A stretch of 64,000 bases of DNA from RI-153 sp963721725 (GCA_963721725.1 CAVRLX010000015.1:100955-164954); one strand, 5' to 3'. Counted from the stretch's first letter, positions 39,649-49,624 are shown. Program-made: numbers and translations. The notes: generated by a model from the sequence alone, not told the origin.

Positions 39649-40086
39649 TCAGCTATCCAGCATGATTGATCGCCAACTGCGGGCTTGTACAAACACAGCT
39701 AAGTGTCCCACGTTTTCCGTCGCTACAATAGCATTAACCTGACGTGCCTGGGCTGCCAAAATGACATCACTATCAAGTTCTTTCGGATCAGCAACAGACT
39801 GCCCTTGTTGACGTGCCTGCGCCCACAATACCGCTGCTTCAAGCATAACGGTAGTCGTCAGTGGTAGATAGGTGAGAACAACCTTCAATTGGTCTAACCG
39901 TCGTACTGAGCGCGTCATGTTGGCTGCTAGCAAACCGCGCCGTACCTCATAATCGATAATTTCAGGAAGATAAATGGTGATGCCAGCCGCCAACATCGTA
40001 TCGAGCCAAGCCGTAATTTCGAGATTGCGGCGCGGGTGGGCTAACTCACCGAGTGGTCCTGAGTCAAGTGCAATCCCGCTAATCAC
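39649..40086 (-). CDS. PIN-like domain protein (probable toxin)
   Basis: 145 residues from a GTG at 40086 that overlaps the stop of the preceding small gene (GTGATTAG). ISGIALDSGPLGELAHP has the first PIN Asp, IIDYEVRRGLL a family Glu, ELDSDVILAAQA and IVATENVGHL the later acids. This fits a PIN ribonuclease with a larger insertion than VapC. The two small genes upstream on the same strand probably encode its partner. Confidence 0.7.
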   Translation of the reverse strand: MISGIALDSGPLGELAHPRRNLEITAWLDTMLAAGITIYLPEIIDYEVRRGLLAANMTRSVRRLDQLKVVLTYLPLTTTVMLEAAVLWAQARQQGQSVADPKELDSDVILAAQARQVNAIVATENVGHLAVFVQARSWRSIMLDS

Positions 40087-40297
40087 TAAATCGACTCCGC
40101 ATGGACATCCGATGATCCTCAATAAGCTGCTTAACCTGCGTCCAGACAGCTTCATCATAGCCGGACTCGTCCGCCAGCCATTCTTGCAGCAAACGGCGTG
40201 CCGCTTCATTTTTCTGCTGCTGCGCCTGCATCTCCTGGCTCTGTGGCGTAATCCTAACCACATCATGCTCTGTTTGTAGCACCATCTCTGTAGTCAT
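40079..40297 (-). CDS. Small antitoxin-like protein
   Basis: 72 residues, Gln/Glu-rich helix (SQEMQAQQQKNEAARRLLQEWLADESGYDE) with no recognised DNA-binding fold. AGGAGG lies upstream of the ATG. It overlaps the PIN gene by 8 bp. Position and size suggest the antitoxin of that pair, but this rests on context only. Confidence 0.55.
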   Translation of the reverse strand: MTTEMVLQTEHDVVRITPQSQEMQAQQQKNEAARRLLQEWLADESGYDEAVWTQVKQLIEDHRMSMRSRFSD

Positions 40298-40439
40298 CTA
40301 TGCCTCCTCGGTGGGGAAGAGCACCAGCGCCCCATCACCCCGTTTACAAACGGGATCTGGCTGCGTCGTAGTCGTCATAAACATCCATTTCCGCTTCGTT
40401 GTGACCGTTGCGGTCAATCCCTTCAATCGTGGTTAACAT
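40298..40439 (-). CDS. Very short antitoxin-like ORF (probable frameshift)
   Basis: From the ATG at 40439, MLTTIEGIDRNGHNEAEMDV resembles the N-terminus of DUF2281/DUF104-type antitoxins (MLTTIEGIYRNGKIEL). The frame stops after 31 codons, while another frame continues to a TAG directly before the next ATG (40297), so one base is probably wrong. About 47 codons if joined. GGAGA precedes the start. Confidence 0.4.
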
Positions 40440-40496
40440 AATTGAATCTCCATACAGATCTTATGCGGCCCAACGCTCGCATCATTCTGTGGGTAG

Positions 40497-41449
40497 CTAC
40501 CCATCGACTCGCTCCACACAGATCCGCTCCGCCAACACGGGCGCGTCCATCTCGCCCGAAAAATAGAGATACTGCTTGCCCGGCACCGTGGTGAAACCAG
40601 CATGATCCCCCTGCGGCGTCAGCGCCACAATGTTCATGTATTGACCAGTTGGGCAGAGTCCAGATCCGTGAGATCCGCAAGACATTCCTGCCCGGCGGCG
40701 TGGAGAGACATGCCCATCTTCATGTAAAGGATGAGGCTGCGCGCCGTGCTCACACGGATCGCCAGTTCGCCCATGCCAGTGCAAGCCGCCGCGCCGTAGC
40801 GGTTATCGCAATAGTTGCCGGCGCCCACAATCGGCGAATCGCCCACACGGCCCGGATATTTCCAGGCCAGCCCGCTGGTGCTCACCGCCGAAGCAATGTT
40901 GCCAGCGCCGTCCAGCGCCAAAAAGTTCACCGTGCCGTGATCCACTTTATCTTTCAAATTCATGGGACGGGTCAGGCGACTGGCGAGTTCGCGCAGGGAG
41001 AGTTGGTTGAATTCATCCACGCCCGCTTCGTCGAAACGTTCGCGCCAGCGTTGCAGCGATTCAAAACTGCGCTGCTCGCTGGGCTGCATCCCCAACTCGG
41101 CGGCCAACCGTTCGGCCCCGCGCCCGCCAGCAGCACATGGGGCAATTCCTCCATCACCTTCGCGCGCCAGGGTGATCACGTTGCCGTAGTGGAGAACGCC
41201 CGCCACCGCGCCGGTGCGCAGCGTGCGCCCGTCCATAATGCTGGCGTCTAGCTCCACATCGCCCAGAATGTTGGGCAACCCGCCATAGCCCACACTGTGA
41301 TCAGCGGGATCATCCTCCACCACACGGCAGGCTGCTTCCACAGCATCCAGCGCCGAGCCGCCATGGCGTAAAATCTCCATCCCCGCAATGGCCCCCAGAC
41401 GACCATTTTCGCTGGCAACAATCAGAGGGGTAACGGATGCGTCAGGCAT
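40497..41449 (-). CDS. N4-(beta-N-acetylglucosaminyl)-L-asparaginase / isoaspartyl peptidase family (frameshifts)
   Basis: Ntn-hydrolase. ENGRLGAIAGMEILRHGGSALDAVEAACR opens the alpha subunit (41430-41340); DHGTVNFLALDGAGNIASAVSTSG holds the nucleophile Thr after the autocleavage point, with Gly rather than Asp before it, as in isoaspartyl peptidases. GRVGDSPIVGAGNYCDN follows. The segment 41165-41125 is out of frame between two compensating indels (expected VMEELPHVLLAG), and a further shift near 40650 leads to the end FTTVPGKQYLYFSGEM. About 315 residues. It cleaves Asn-linked sugar or isoAsp peptides. Confidence 0.85.
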
Positions 41450-41555
41450 AAGCCCTACTTTCTGTGTGGAATTGGGGATGGCTTCAGGGTTGGCAAACCG
41501 GGCAATTGCCTTGGGAGAAGTGGCGCTTTTCGGAAAAGTTCAACTTCTGGGCACA

Positions 41556-41648
41556 CACTCTAGCGCTTCTCCAATCGTAAATTGACGAGTAGGGGCGCTG
41601 CTTGCTGCGCCTACGGCAATGTCGCCGATCAAAGCTTGTGCTGGTACT
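41556..41648. repeat. Dispersed ~95-bp repeat, copy B
   Basis: Direct copy of the element at 39447-39541, with the hairpin GGCGCTGCTTGCTGCGCC and the shared tail GGCAATGTCGCCGATCAAAG. The two copies bracket the PIN module and the asparaginase gene. Confidence 0.85.
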
Positions 41649-41650
41649 GG

Positions 41651-41932
41651 TCACGCTTCCTGTCGTAGCGTATCCATATAATAGGCTTCAATCTGTTGCC
41701 GAATTTCTTCTTCTAACCCCGCCCAGGGCACGTGCGGCACTTTGTTCACGGTGACAAAATCCTGCACCATAAACACATTGTACACCGGCGCCAGCGCCAA
41801 CAAACGCTGGGCCAGGGGATGCCGGGCGGCCTCGTCGGGTGTGGACGCGTTCAACGGCTGGCCGAAGATGCGGGCAGGCAGCACAAATTTCAGGGCATTG
41901 GGATTGGGCGTTTTCTGAACATGAACGGACAT
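41651..41932 (-). CDS. Nfu N-terminal-domain scaffold-like protein
   Basis: 93 residues from the ATG at 41932. VQKTPNPNALKFVLP and VFMVQDFVTVNKVPHVPWAGLEEEI match the Nfu/NifU N-terminal domain. The CxxC cluster-binding domain of full Nfu is absent, so it cannot bind an Fe-S cluster by the usual motif. It may be an accessory factor. Divergent from the DUF4915-like gene. Confidence 0.85.
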   Translation of the reverse strand: MSVHVQKTPNPNALKFVLPARIFGQPLNASTPDEAARHPLAQRLLALAPVYNVFMVQDFVTVNKVPHVPWAGLEEEIRQQIEAYYMDTLRQEA

Positions 41933-42114
41933 ACAATTAGTATAGCAGCCCCCCACCGCACTATCAAACTGGCCTGCGCTTTCACAGCGGCACCCTTCTC
42001 TACGAGCCGGGGGGCTATAGACGACCTGGCAGACTTTTTTGAACGTGCCATTGCGACAGCCAGTGCCAACAGACAGGCGTAACTACAAACCTTTATCAGC
42101 CCGGAGACTATGCT

Positions 42115-43420
42115 TTGAAAGCTTCACCGCACCCGATTGAAATTACCTGTTCCAAAGGCTTTTTGGATTGGTTGGCCGCCGAACAGATCAGCCTGGCCTT
42201 TACCACCTATCAGACCGATCGGCTCTTCCTGATTGGGCGCAAAGCCGACGGCACACTCTCCACCTTCGAGCGGCTCTTCGACCGCCCCATGGGGTTGTGC
42301 GCCCTGCCGGATCGCCTGTATGTGGGCTGCCGCTATCAGATCTGGCAACTGGACAACAGCTTGCCCCCCGGCGAAAGCCACGACGGCTACGACGCCCTCT
42401 ACATTCCCCGGCGCAGCTATACCACTGGCGATGTGGACATCCACGATCTGCGTCTGGATGGGCAAGGGCGGCTGGTTTTCGTCAACACGCTTTATAGCTG
42501 CCTGGCCACGCTCAGCGAACGCTACAGCTTTACACCGCTGTGGCAGCCGCCTTTTATCTCAAAACTGGCCCCGGAAGATCGCTGCCACCTGAACGGGCTG
42601 GCCCTGGCCGATGGAGAACCCCGCTACGTCACCGCGGTTTCACGTTCGGATGTTTTCGGCGGCTGGCGGCGGCGGCGCGAGAGCGGCGGTCTGTTGATGG
42701 ACATTCAGCACGATCAAATTCTGCTCGACAATCTCTCCATGCCCCATTCGCCCCGCCTGCACGATGGCAAGCTCTGGCTGCTCAACGCAGGCAGCGGCGA
42801 TCTGGGCTATGTGGCATTGCCGCCAGCGGGAGAAGCGGGCCGGGCCGCGGATTTTCAACCGGTGGCCTTTTGTCCAGGCTTTGCCCGCGGGCTGGCCTTT
42901 CACAAACAGTATGCCATTGTGGGGCTATCCAGAGCCGCGGCGGGTGAAGGCATTTGAAGGGCTGAGCCTGGACGACAAGCTCACGGCCAAAGATACTGAT
43001 GCTATCTGCGGGCTGGCCGTCATCGACACGGTTACCGGCAACGTGGCCCACTGGCTGGAAGTTGAAGGTCTGGTCAGCGAACTCTACGACGTGGCGGTGC
43101 TGCCGGGAGTGGTGCGCCCCATGGCGCTGGGCTTCAAATCCGACGAGATCAGCCGCTTTGTCACCATCGACTATCCAAACGCCGCGCCACGCTTTCAGCC
43201 GCTCAACGCCAGCGCCGAGACTGTGCCCACGGCGTCCATCGACTTTCTGGCGATGCAGACGCAACACGCCGCAGCCCACGGCCCCAGCGGGGCGCACCGC
43301 GCCCGTCGGCCCCCTATCGGCTGCAACAATCGTTTGACATGGGGGTGGCTGCCATCGAACAGCAGTACAGCCACCTCACCTTTCCGCCCTTTCACGAACA
43401 GCAGCGCAGGCCACCAATTC
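42115..43420 (+). CDS. DUF4915 / TIGR03032-family protein (frameshifts, 3' end uncertain)
   Basis: TTG start at 42115 with GGAG upstream. TCSKGFLDWLAAEQISLAFTTYQ (42148-42216), FDRPMGLCALPDRLYVGCRYQIWQL, DVDIHDLRL and RCHLNGLAL are hallmarks of the family, which looks like a beta-propeller. The frame shifts near 42935 into PRRVKAFEGLSLDDKL and VLPGVVRPMALGF, and near 43300 into YRLQQSFDMGVAAIEQQYSHL. Function of the family is not known to me; members occur beside glycan, sulfation and peptide-modification genes. The 3' end runs straight into a C25 peptidase fragment without a clear boundary. Confidence 0.75.
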
Positions 43421-43424
43421 CGGG

Positions 43425-44584
43425 AGCCATTGCTGGCTATCCTCGCCAGCAACGGCGGCGAAACGGCTGGCCTGGCCTTGGCCGAGATCAACCCTGAGAG
43501 CGAGCGCGCCCGGCTGATCTCCTGTCAGGAAAGCGCGATGCGCTGTCAATCGTTTGACGATGCGACCTTGGTGCCGCCCGCTGTTGGGGCAGAGCGTCTC
43601 TATTTGAACATCTGCGACCCGGCTCAGCATCCCCAGTGCAAACTGACCGATCCCCCCTATGCCCCCTATACCAGCGGCCCGGCCATCACGGCGGCCATTG
43701 CGGGGGCTATCAATGAGGGGCGTGTCTGGTCAACTATGTGGGCCATGCCTCGCCCTCCACCTGGGGCGGTGCGCCGCCCATGCTGCGCGCCACGGATCTG
43801 TCAAAGCTCACCAATGGCGAACGGCTGCCCCTGTTGCTTGAGATGACCTGCTATACCGGCTTTTACCATCAGCCATCCCCCTATGTCTCTCTCTCGGAAA
43901 GCATGTTGCGTCTGAGTGGCGGCGGTTCGATTGCCAGTTGGGCGTCCACCGGGCTGAGCGTGGTGGATGGTCACGATTGGATGAACGAAGGTTTTCTGGA
44001 AGCTGTGATGGGCCAGGGGATCTATCCGATTGGGCTGGCCGCCCTGGCCGGGCTGGGCCATCTCTACAGCCACAGCCGTGGCAACTATTTGGAAAATCTG
44101 GATACCTATTTGATCATCGGCGATCCTGCCACACGGCTAGCCGTGGTGGGCGGGCCACCGCCTGCGACGGCAACGCCGACAGCGACGGCAACAGAGACAG
44201 CGACATCAACAGCGACATCAACAGCGACAGCGACATCAACAGCGACGCCGACAGCGACAGCAGACGACGGACCGCAGACCGCCACGGCGACAGCAACACC
44301 AACCGACGGCGAACCGCAGACCGCCACAGAGACACCAACTGTTACCGCATCTTCCACGCCGACGACAGACGACGAACCGCCGACCGCTACATCCACTATG
44401 ACCGCGACACCGACCGCGACGGTGACGGCAACCGTTACACCAACTTCTACACCGACAGCCACAGCCACACCGACAGCCACAGCCACACCGACAGCCACAG
44501 CCACACCGACGTCCCGGCACAGGGACGCAGACTGATGTCTGGCTCTATTTGCCTGCGGTGCGGAAGCAAGCCGGGGGCGAGTGA
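43425..44584 (+). pseudogene. C25 (gingipain-like) cysteine peptidase, N-terminus missing
   Basis: The catalytic core end is present: LVNYVGHAS (catalytic His) and LEMTCYTGF (catalytic Cys), then SIASWASTGLSVVDGHDWMNEGFLEAV typical of the family. A Thr/Ala/Pro-rich linker of about 110 residues follows, and in the last frame a TDVWLYLPAVRKQ tail like the C-terminal YLP motif of Chloroflexota secreted proteins. Shifts near 43722 and 44505. The N-terminal half normally found in C25 enzymes is absent; the upstream DNA is the DUF4915-like gene. Either a deletion or an assembly join. The stop overlaps the next ATG (TGATG). Confidence 0.7.
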
Positions 44585-45654
44585 TGGAGCATTTTACCAT
44601 TTATGGGCTGCATGTGGCGTCGGCCTTCCCCTGCCCAGAGCTTTGCCAGGCCATGCCGCGCCCAGGCGGATGTGACGATCCGGGTGGAGACGGCGCTCTC
44701 GTCCTGGGGTGAGAGGGGGGTGATGGCGCAGGCGGAAGGTGCAGATCGCTTTTTGCTGGCGATCCCTGGCGTGGCGGCGTTTCACGTTCACGGGGGGCGC
44801 GAGATTATCATCCAGCCTGCGCCCCAGGCCGATGCCGCCGCTATTCGCCTATTCTTGCTGGGGTCGGCCTTTGGCGCGCTGCTGCATCAGCGGGGCATCA
44901 CCCCTATGCACGGCAGCGCAGTTGCCCTCCCACGGCGCGGTGATCTTCAGTGGCCCCCAGGGGCATGGCAAATCGACGCTGGCTGCCGCCTTTGCCGGGC
45001 GCGGCTATCCTCTGCTGAGCGATGATGTGTGTGCGCTGACGGTGGAGGGGGAGACCGTCTGGCTGCACCCGGCCTTTCCTCGCCTCAACCTGTTGCCCGA
45101 TGCCGTGGAGCGGTTGGCGATCTCCGGCGAGGGCGAGCAGCGGCGTGCAACCCTTTACCGGCAAACACCTGATCCCCATGCCAACCTTTTCGCCACACTC
45201 GCATGCGCCTACATGCGCTATACGAACTCCATCCGGCCGACTGTGGAGGCTATTACGCTGCGTCCCGTTGCACGGCTATGCGCGCATAGCCGCGTTGATG
45301 GGCAACACCTATCGTGTGCAGTTTGCCCAGCAGATGGGCCGCGCCGACGCGCATTTTGCCGCCCTGCACAGCGATCGCCCGCCAGCATCGATGTGATCCA
45401 TGTGCAACGGCCCGAACGCCGCTTATTTGTTGGATGAACTGATCGCCGCTATTGAAGCAGATGCTGGGAGCAGATGCGAAGATGACACAGCGTTTCGAGC
45501 AAGAACGTCTGAAAATGGAACGCGGATAAAACGGATTGAGCGGGTCTACACGGATTCTGTATTGGTCAACGAGAGATGGAACGGATTTTATGACGCAAAG
45601 ATGCAAAGAAAAGAGGGACTCCTCTATCTTCGCTTCTTTGAATCTTTGCGTTGA
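44584..45654 (+). CDS. HprK-like serine kinase domain protein (several frameshifts)
   Basis: Joined frames read MEHFTIYGLHVASAFPCPEL, RFLLAIPGVAAFHVHGGREIII, GSAFGALLHQRGITPMHGSAV, P-loop SGPQGHGKSTLAAAF, then LLSDDVCALT and HPAFPRLNLLPDAV. This is the HPr-kinase-related family seen beside PqqD-like proteins and asparagine-synthetase-like cyclases, including kinases that phosphorylate lasso-peptide precursors. Shifts near 44650, 44935, 45190 and 45410. The frame ending at 45654 includes a low-complexity inverted repeat, so the true C-terminus may be near 45480. Confidence 0.75.
45592..45653. repeat. Inverted repeat of CGCAAAGATGCAAAGAA words
   Basis: GACGCAAAGATGCAAAGAA (45592-45610) pairs imperfectly with TTCTTTGAATCTTTGCGTT (45635-45653). 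It is preceded by ACGGATT-type repeated words (45520-45590). It lies between the kinase-like gene and the PqqD-like gene. Confidence 0.7.
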
Positions 45655-45690
45655 AAACTTGTGAGTGTTCAATAGTCATGAAGGGGAACC

Positions 45691-45994
45691 ATGCAATCCA
45701 AACCGATCACACTCAACGACACCGTCGCCCGCGCCGATGGGCTTTTGTCGGCGGATCTCGACAACGAAACCGTGCTGCTGGGGATAGCTCAGGGCGCTTA
45801 TTTTGGATTGACCGACACCGCTCAACGCATCTGGCAGGCTGCTGGACGAGCCACACACTGTGGCCGAGCTGGTCACCATGCTCACCGCCCACTATGAGGT
45901 GGACGCAACCGAATGTGCGGCCCAGACGCTCCGTTTTCTGGAACAACTGGCCGACGAAGGGCTAATTCAAGTCTGGGCAGGCCAGAGGCCATGA
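45691..45994 (+). CDS. PqqD-family peptide chaperone (RRE) (one frameshift)
   Basis: About 100 residues. The N-terminal frame SKPITLNDTVARADGLLSADLDNETVLLG and AYFGLTDTAQRIW, then after a shift near 45845 LLDEPHTVAELVTMLTAHYEV and LRFLEQLADEGLIQVW, match PqqD/RRE proteins that bind leader peptides of ribosomally made, modified peptides. In lasso clusters this is protein B1. It overlaps the cyclase-like gene by ATGA. It follows the HprK-like gene after 36 bp. Confidence 0.85.
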
Positions 45995-47907
45995 ACCTAC
46001 TCTTTGGGCTGCGCCAGGGCAACGGCGCGCCTGTGGATCCGGCACTGTTGTTCACCATGGGGGCAAGTTTCCCCAGCATGGATCAGGCGGCGGCACACTG
46101 GCATTCTGACAGTGTGGGGCTGGGCTGCCTGCCCGGTCTCCACACCCCGGCGGCCGATGCGGCCCCGGCGCATGATGATGTGCGTGGCCTGCACGGGATT
46201 GCCAGCGGTCGCCTGATCAATCGGGGCGAACTGGGCCATGCGCTGGGGATTCCGACCGCAACCGCACACGAACTCTCCGACAGTGCCCTGATCCTGGCGG
46301 CGTGGGCGCGCTGGCAAGCAGATTGTGTTCATCATCTCGACGGTGATTGGCACTTTGCGCTCTGGGATGCGCCCGCCCAGCGCCTTTTTTTGGCACGACG
46401 ATCTTCACGGCAGCAGCAGCTTCTATTATCACCACAGCCGCGAGTTTTTCGCCTTTGCCTCGCACCGCAAAAGCCCCTGTTGGCGCTGACTCAGATCCCG
46501 CAACGGCTGCACCGGGAACGCATGGCCCAGATCCTCAGTGGCTCGTTGGGCGATGGCAGCGAAAGCGGCTATGCCGACATTCAGCGGCTGCCCGCCGCCC
46601 ATACGCTCACGCTGGATGCTGACGGGCTGCGCGTCCAGCAATACTGGTTTCCCGAAACGTTGTCACCGCTGCACATAGACGACCACGAAGCCGTGGCCGA
46701 ATTTCTGCGCCTCTATCGGCGGGCGGTGGACGCCCGTATACCGGTTGATGGCAAAACCGGGGCTATGCTCAGCGGCGGGCTGGATTCCGGCTCGTTGGCC
46801 GTGCTGGCCGCCGAGATTTTGGGGGAACGGGGGCGGTCGTTATCGGCGTTTGCCTCTGTGCCCATCACAGCCACGGCCCCCGATCTGGCGGGCAAGGGGG
46901 CCGTGGACGAAGGACCGCTGGCCGCAGCCGTGGCCGAGATGAGCGGAAATATCCAGTTGACGCGCATCACCGCCGAGGGCCACTCTCCGTTGGCGGCCAT
47001 AGCGCACATGCTCTGGGTTCACGATGAGCCATCCTATCCGGCCAGCAACAGCTATTGGCTTTCCTCGCTCTATACTGAAGCCAAAGCCCAAGGCATCACT
47101 GTCTTATTGAACGGCACTGTGGGCAACGATACTGTTTCGTGGCGGGGGATACCGCCGAACCTCTGGCAGGCACTTTTGCAGGCGGGACCAGGGGCAATGG
47201 GACAACGCTGGCAGCAGATCCGGGCGCAGTCGGGGCTATCGCCAACCGCCACATTTTGGAGTGTGCTGCTCAAGCCTATCCTCCGCGCGCATGCGCCACC
47301 GTGTGCCCTTTCTTGAGACAAAGCGTGACTGGCGGAGCATCAGCCCCATGCACCCGGCCTTTGCCCGCCAGCCCACCATTGCCAACGCCATCGCGCTGGC
47401 CCAAACCCGCTGGTACCCTGCCGATGGGCAGCGGACGAACGGGCTGCTTTTCGCATGGATAGCCCTGGCCGTTGGATGCCGCCCACATATCTGTTTGAGG
47501 ACAGTGTCGCTTTTGGCGTAGATACGTTTGACGTCACGGCAGATCGGCGGCTGATGGAATTTTGCCTGGCCCTGGGGCCGGAACATTATCACAACGGGGC
47601 GCAGGATCGCTGGCTGATTCGCCGGGCCATGCAGGGGCGCTTGCCCGATAGCGGTACGGCTGGCACGGCAGCGCGGCCGCCAGTCTGCCGATCTGATTAT
47701 GCGTTTGCAGAAGCAAGGCGCAGAGCTGGCCGATCTCATCGCCCGGCTGAGCACGCCACCCGTTGGCCGCCGAGATGCTCGATCTGGCGCGCATGGCAAC
47801 CATTAGCCGCGCAGATTCAGGCGGCCCCGGCCACGGTTCAACACAACGAATGCAATGCTGTGTTGCTGCGTGGGCTGATGGTGGGGCTGTTTTTGGAACG
47901 GTTTTGA
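45991..47907 (+). CDS. Asparagine-synthetase-like protein (lasso-type macrolactam synthetase homologue; frameshifts)
   Basis: N-terminus MNLLFGLRQGNGAP lacks the Cys2 nucleophile of true glutamine-dependent enzymes, so no glutaminase activity is expected. The synthetase domain has the ATP motif AMLSGGLDSGSLAVLAAE, then EMSGNIQLTRI, a WVHDEP-like segment, and the C-terminal RRLMEFCLALGPEHYH and RRAMQGRLPD. Length about 635. Shifts near 46400, 47280, 47450 and 47690. With PqqD-like B1 and an HprK-like kinase upstream, it fits lasso-peptide cyclase (protein C). A free-standing amide-forming enzyme is the alternative. Confidence 0.8.
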
Positions 47908-47944
47908 ATCCGCTGACTGCAGGAGAGATTCTTCGTCGCTACGC

Positions 47945-47968
47945 GCCTCAGCATTCTCATGCTGAGGC
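47945..47968. repeat. Perfect 10-bp hairpin between convergent genes
   Basis: GCCTCAGCAT, loop TTCTC-like, ATGCTGAGGC. It is followed by a second small hairpin GTAGGCGG...CCGCCGTAC (about 47985-48008). No T-run follows, so it looks REP-like rather than a plain terminator. Confidence 0.6.
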
Positions 47969-48011
47969 AAGGCGCTTGGTCGTAGTAGGCGGGAGGATTC
48001 CGCCGTACAAT

Positions 48012-49083
48012 TTACCGCCCATAGGCCCGCAACGATGCCAGTAGCCGTTCGTGTGGCAGCGCATAGACAGTGTTACCGATCACGCCCGGTCATGGTCTCG
48101 GCGGCGACAAGCACGTTGACAATGGCTTCCTCCGTAGCGTGGACCGTGGCCTTGAAAAGCGGCGTGATGCGGTCGTTGGGCAGCATCACCACCGAGCTGG
48201 TTGCATCGCGTTGCCACGCTTCTGGGTTGGCCGTGGAAAAAGCAATGAAGATATCGCCCGAACTGTTGCCGCCCATGCCGCCGACGCGCGCCAGCCCCAA
48301 CGCCATCCGCTGGGCCAGCCGCCGCAGTTGATGGGGCAGCAGCGGCGCATCCGTCGCCACCACGCCAATAATCGACCCCGCGCCCAGGGGCGGCTTGCCC
48401 GTTTGAATTTCGGGCAGCAGATCAGCGATCTCCGCACCCACAGGCACACCGGCGATTATCAGATCCTCACGTGCGCCATAGTTGGCCTGCACCAGCGTCC
48501 CCACCGTATAGCCGCCATCGTCAGCATTTAGCTTGCGCGACGCTGTGCCGATGCCGCCCTTGAAACCGTGACAGATCATGCCTGTGCCGCCGCCCACGTT
48601 GCCCTCGGCCACCGGCCCCGTGGACGCACCATCCAGCGCAGCGAAGACATGGTCCGGCTTGACATGAAAGCCGTTGATGTCGTTGAGCGTGCCGTCATAG
48701 GTCTCGCCCACCACAGGCAGGCTCCAAAAGACGTCGCCCTGAAGCGGATGATAGAGTTTGCGCGCCACTGTCCACGCAATCACCGCATCGCGCACAACGC
48801 CCACGCTGTGTGTGTTGGTGATCAGTATCGGCCCTTCCAGCCAGCCCGACTCTTCAATCCAGATCGTACCGGTCATTTCGCCATTGCCGTTGAGTACATG
48901 CGTTCCGGCAAAGACAGGGCGATGGACGCGACCGTGCGGCAGAATGGCGGTGACACCCGTGCGGATCTGATCGCCTTCGATCAGCGTGGTATGCCCCACA
49001 TGCACCCCGGCCACATCGGTGATGGCATTGTGGGGGCCGGGCGTGCCGGTGAAGGGAATGCCAAGGTCTCGGGCGCGGCTCAT
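48012..49083 (-). CDS. P1-family (DmpA) aminopeptidase/esterase (one frameshift)
   Basis: DmpA-type Ntn hydrolase of about 355 residues. GPHNAITDVAGVHVGHTTL at the start, NTHSVGVVRDAV, GGGTGMICHGFKGGIGTASR, and the self-cleavage site GGNSSGDIFIAFSTANP with the nucleophile Ser. The frame stops early at 48073, but one extra C near 48077 accounts for this: GNTVYALPHERLLASLRAYGR follows to a stop at 48012. These enzymes release N-terminal or beta- and D-residues. Its start overlaps the GNAT gene stop (ATGA). Confidence 0.9.
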
Positions 49084-49577
49084 GGGTTTCTCTCCTGAGG
49101 TGAATCAAGTTGCAGGGCATCACTTTCCGTGAAGCCTGTACGTTTGTAAAAAGGGATGCTCTCGGCGCTGGGCCAGACGTAGAGCGTTGCCAAGTCTTGT
49201 TCGGCGGCCCAATCCACGGCATGGCGCATCAACTCAGCGCCGATCCCCTGGTTTCGATAGGCCGGACGCGTATAAACGTTGGTGACATAGCCGTCGTGGT
49301 TGACCAGCCGGTTAATCTTCGGTACCTTGATCATCACCTGCACGTAGATGTGGCTGACGATCTGTCCGTCTGCCACGGCTACCCAGATGCCCCAGCGCCC
49401 GCTCGCCAATTCTCGGCGTAGAAAGGCGATACAAGTTTGCACCAGCGTTTCCCTGTCATGGGTGGGAACAAGGCCCTCTGCTTGGGCGCTCTCCATTCCG
49501 AACTCCCAGCGCATGGCCGCGAGTTCGGGTACATCTGCGTTGGTGGCAAGGCGATGTGTGATCTGTCCAGTCGTCAT
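49080..49577 (-). CDS. GNAT-family N-acetyltransferase
   Basis: 165 residues from the ATG at 49577 with AGGAGA upstream; the frame extends to 49700 but that part is non-homologous. The GNAT fold is clear: YVTNVYTRPAYRNQGIGAELMRHAVDWAAEQ is the acetyl-CoA P-loop with R-x-x-G-I-G; LYVWPSAESIPFYKRTGF is the C-terminal motif B. Substrate unknown. It overlaps the DmpA gene by 4 bp and lies just after the amidase gene, suggesting one unit handling amino-acid or peptide amines. Confidence 0.88.
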   Translation of the reverse strand: MTTGQITHRLATNADVPELAAMRWEFGMESAQAEGLVPTHDRETLVQTCIAFLRRELASGRWGIWVAVADGQIVSHIYVQVMIKVPKINRLVNHDGYVTNVYTRPAYRNQGIGAELMRHAVDWAAEQDLATLYVWPSAESIPFYKRTGFTESDALQLDSPQERNP

Positions 49578-49597
49578 GGGTCTCCTTTCACAGAAAC

Positions 49598-49624
49598 GTA
49601 GGCCGGACTGACAGCCCGCCCTAC
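49598..49624. repeat. REP-like palindrome at the amidase stop
   Basis: Imperfect palindrome GTAGGCCGGACTG-A-CAGCCCGCCCTAC overlapping the amidase stop codon. It is related to the pair at 50997-51052. Confidence 0.65.

Noticed and set aside
40298..40496. Extra gene between the PIN module and the asparaginase
   Set aside because: Beyond the short ORF at 40298-40439 only broken frames are present.
44106..44600. Minus-strand Val/Ala repeat ORF of 164 codons
   Set aside because: It is the complement of the Thr/Ala/Pro linker of the C25 gene; the repeat keeps all frames open.
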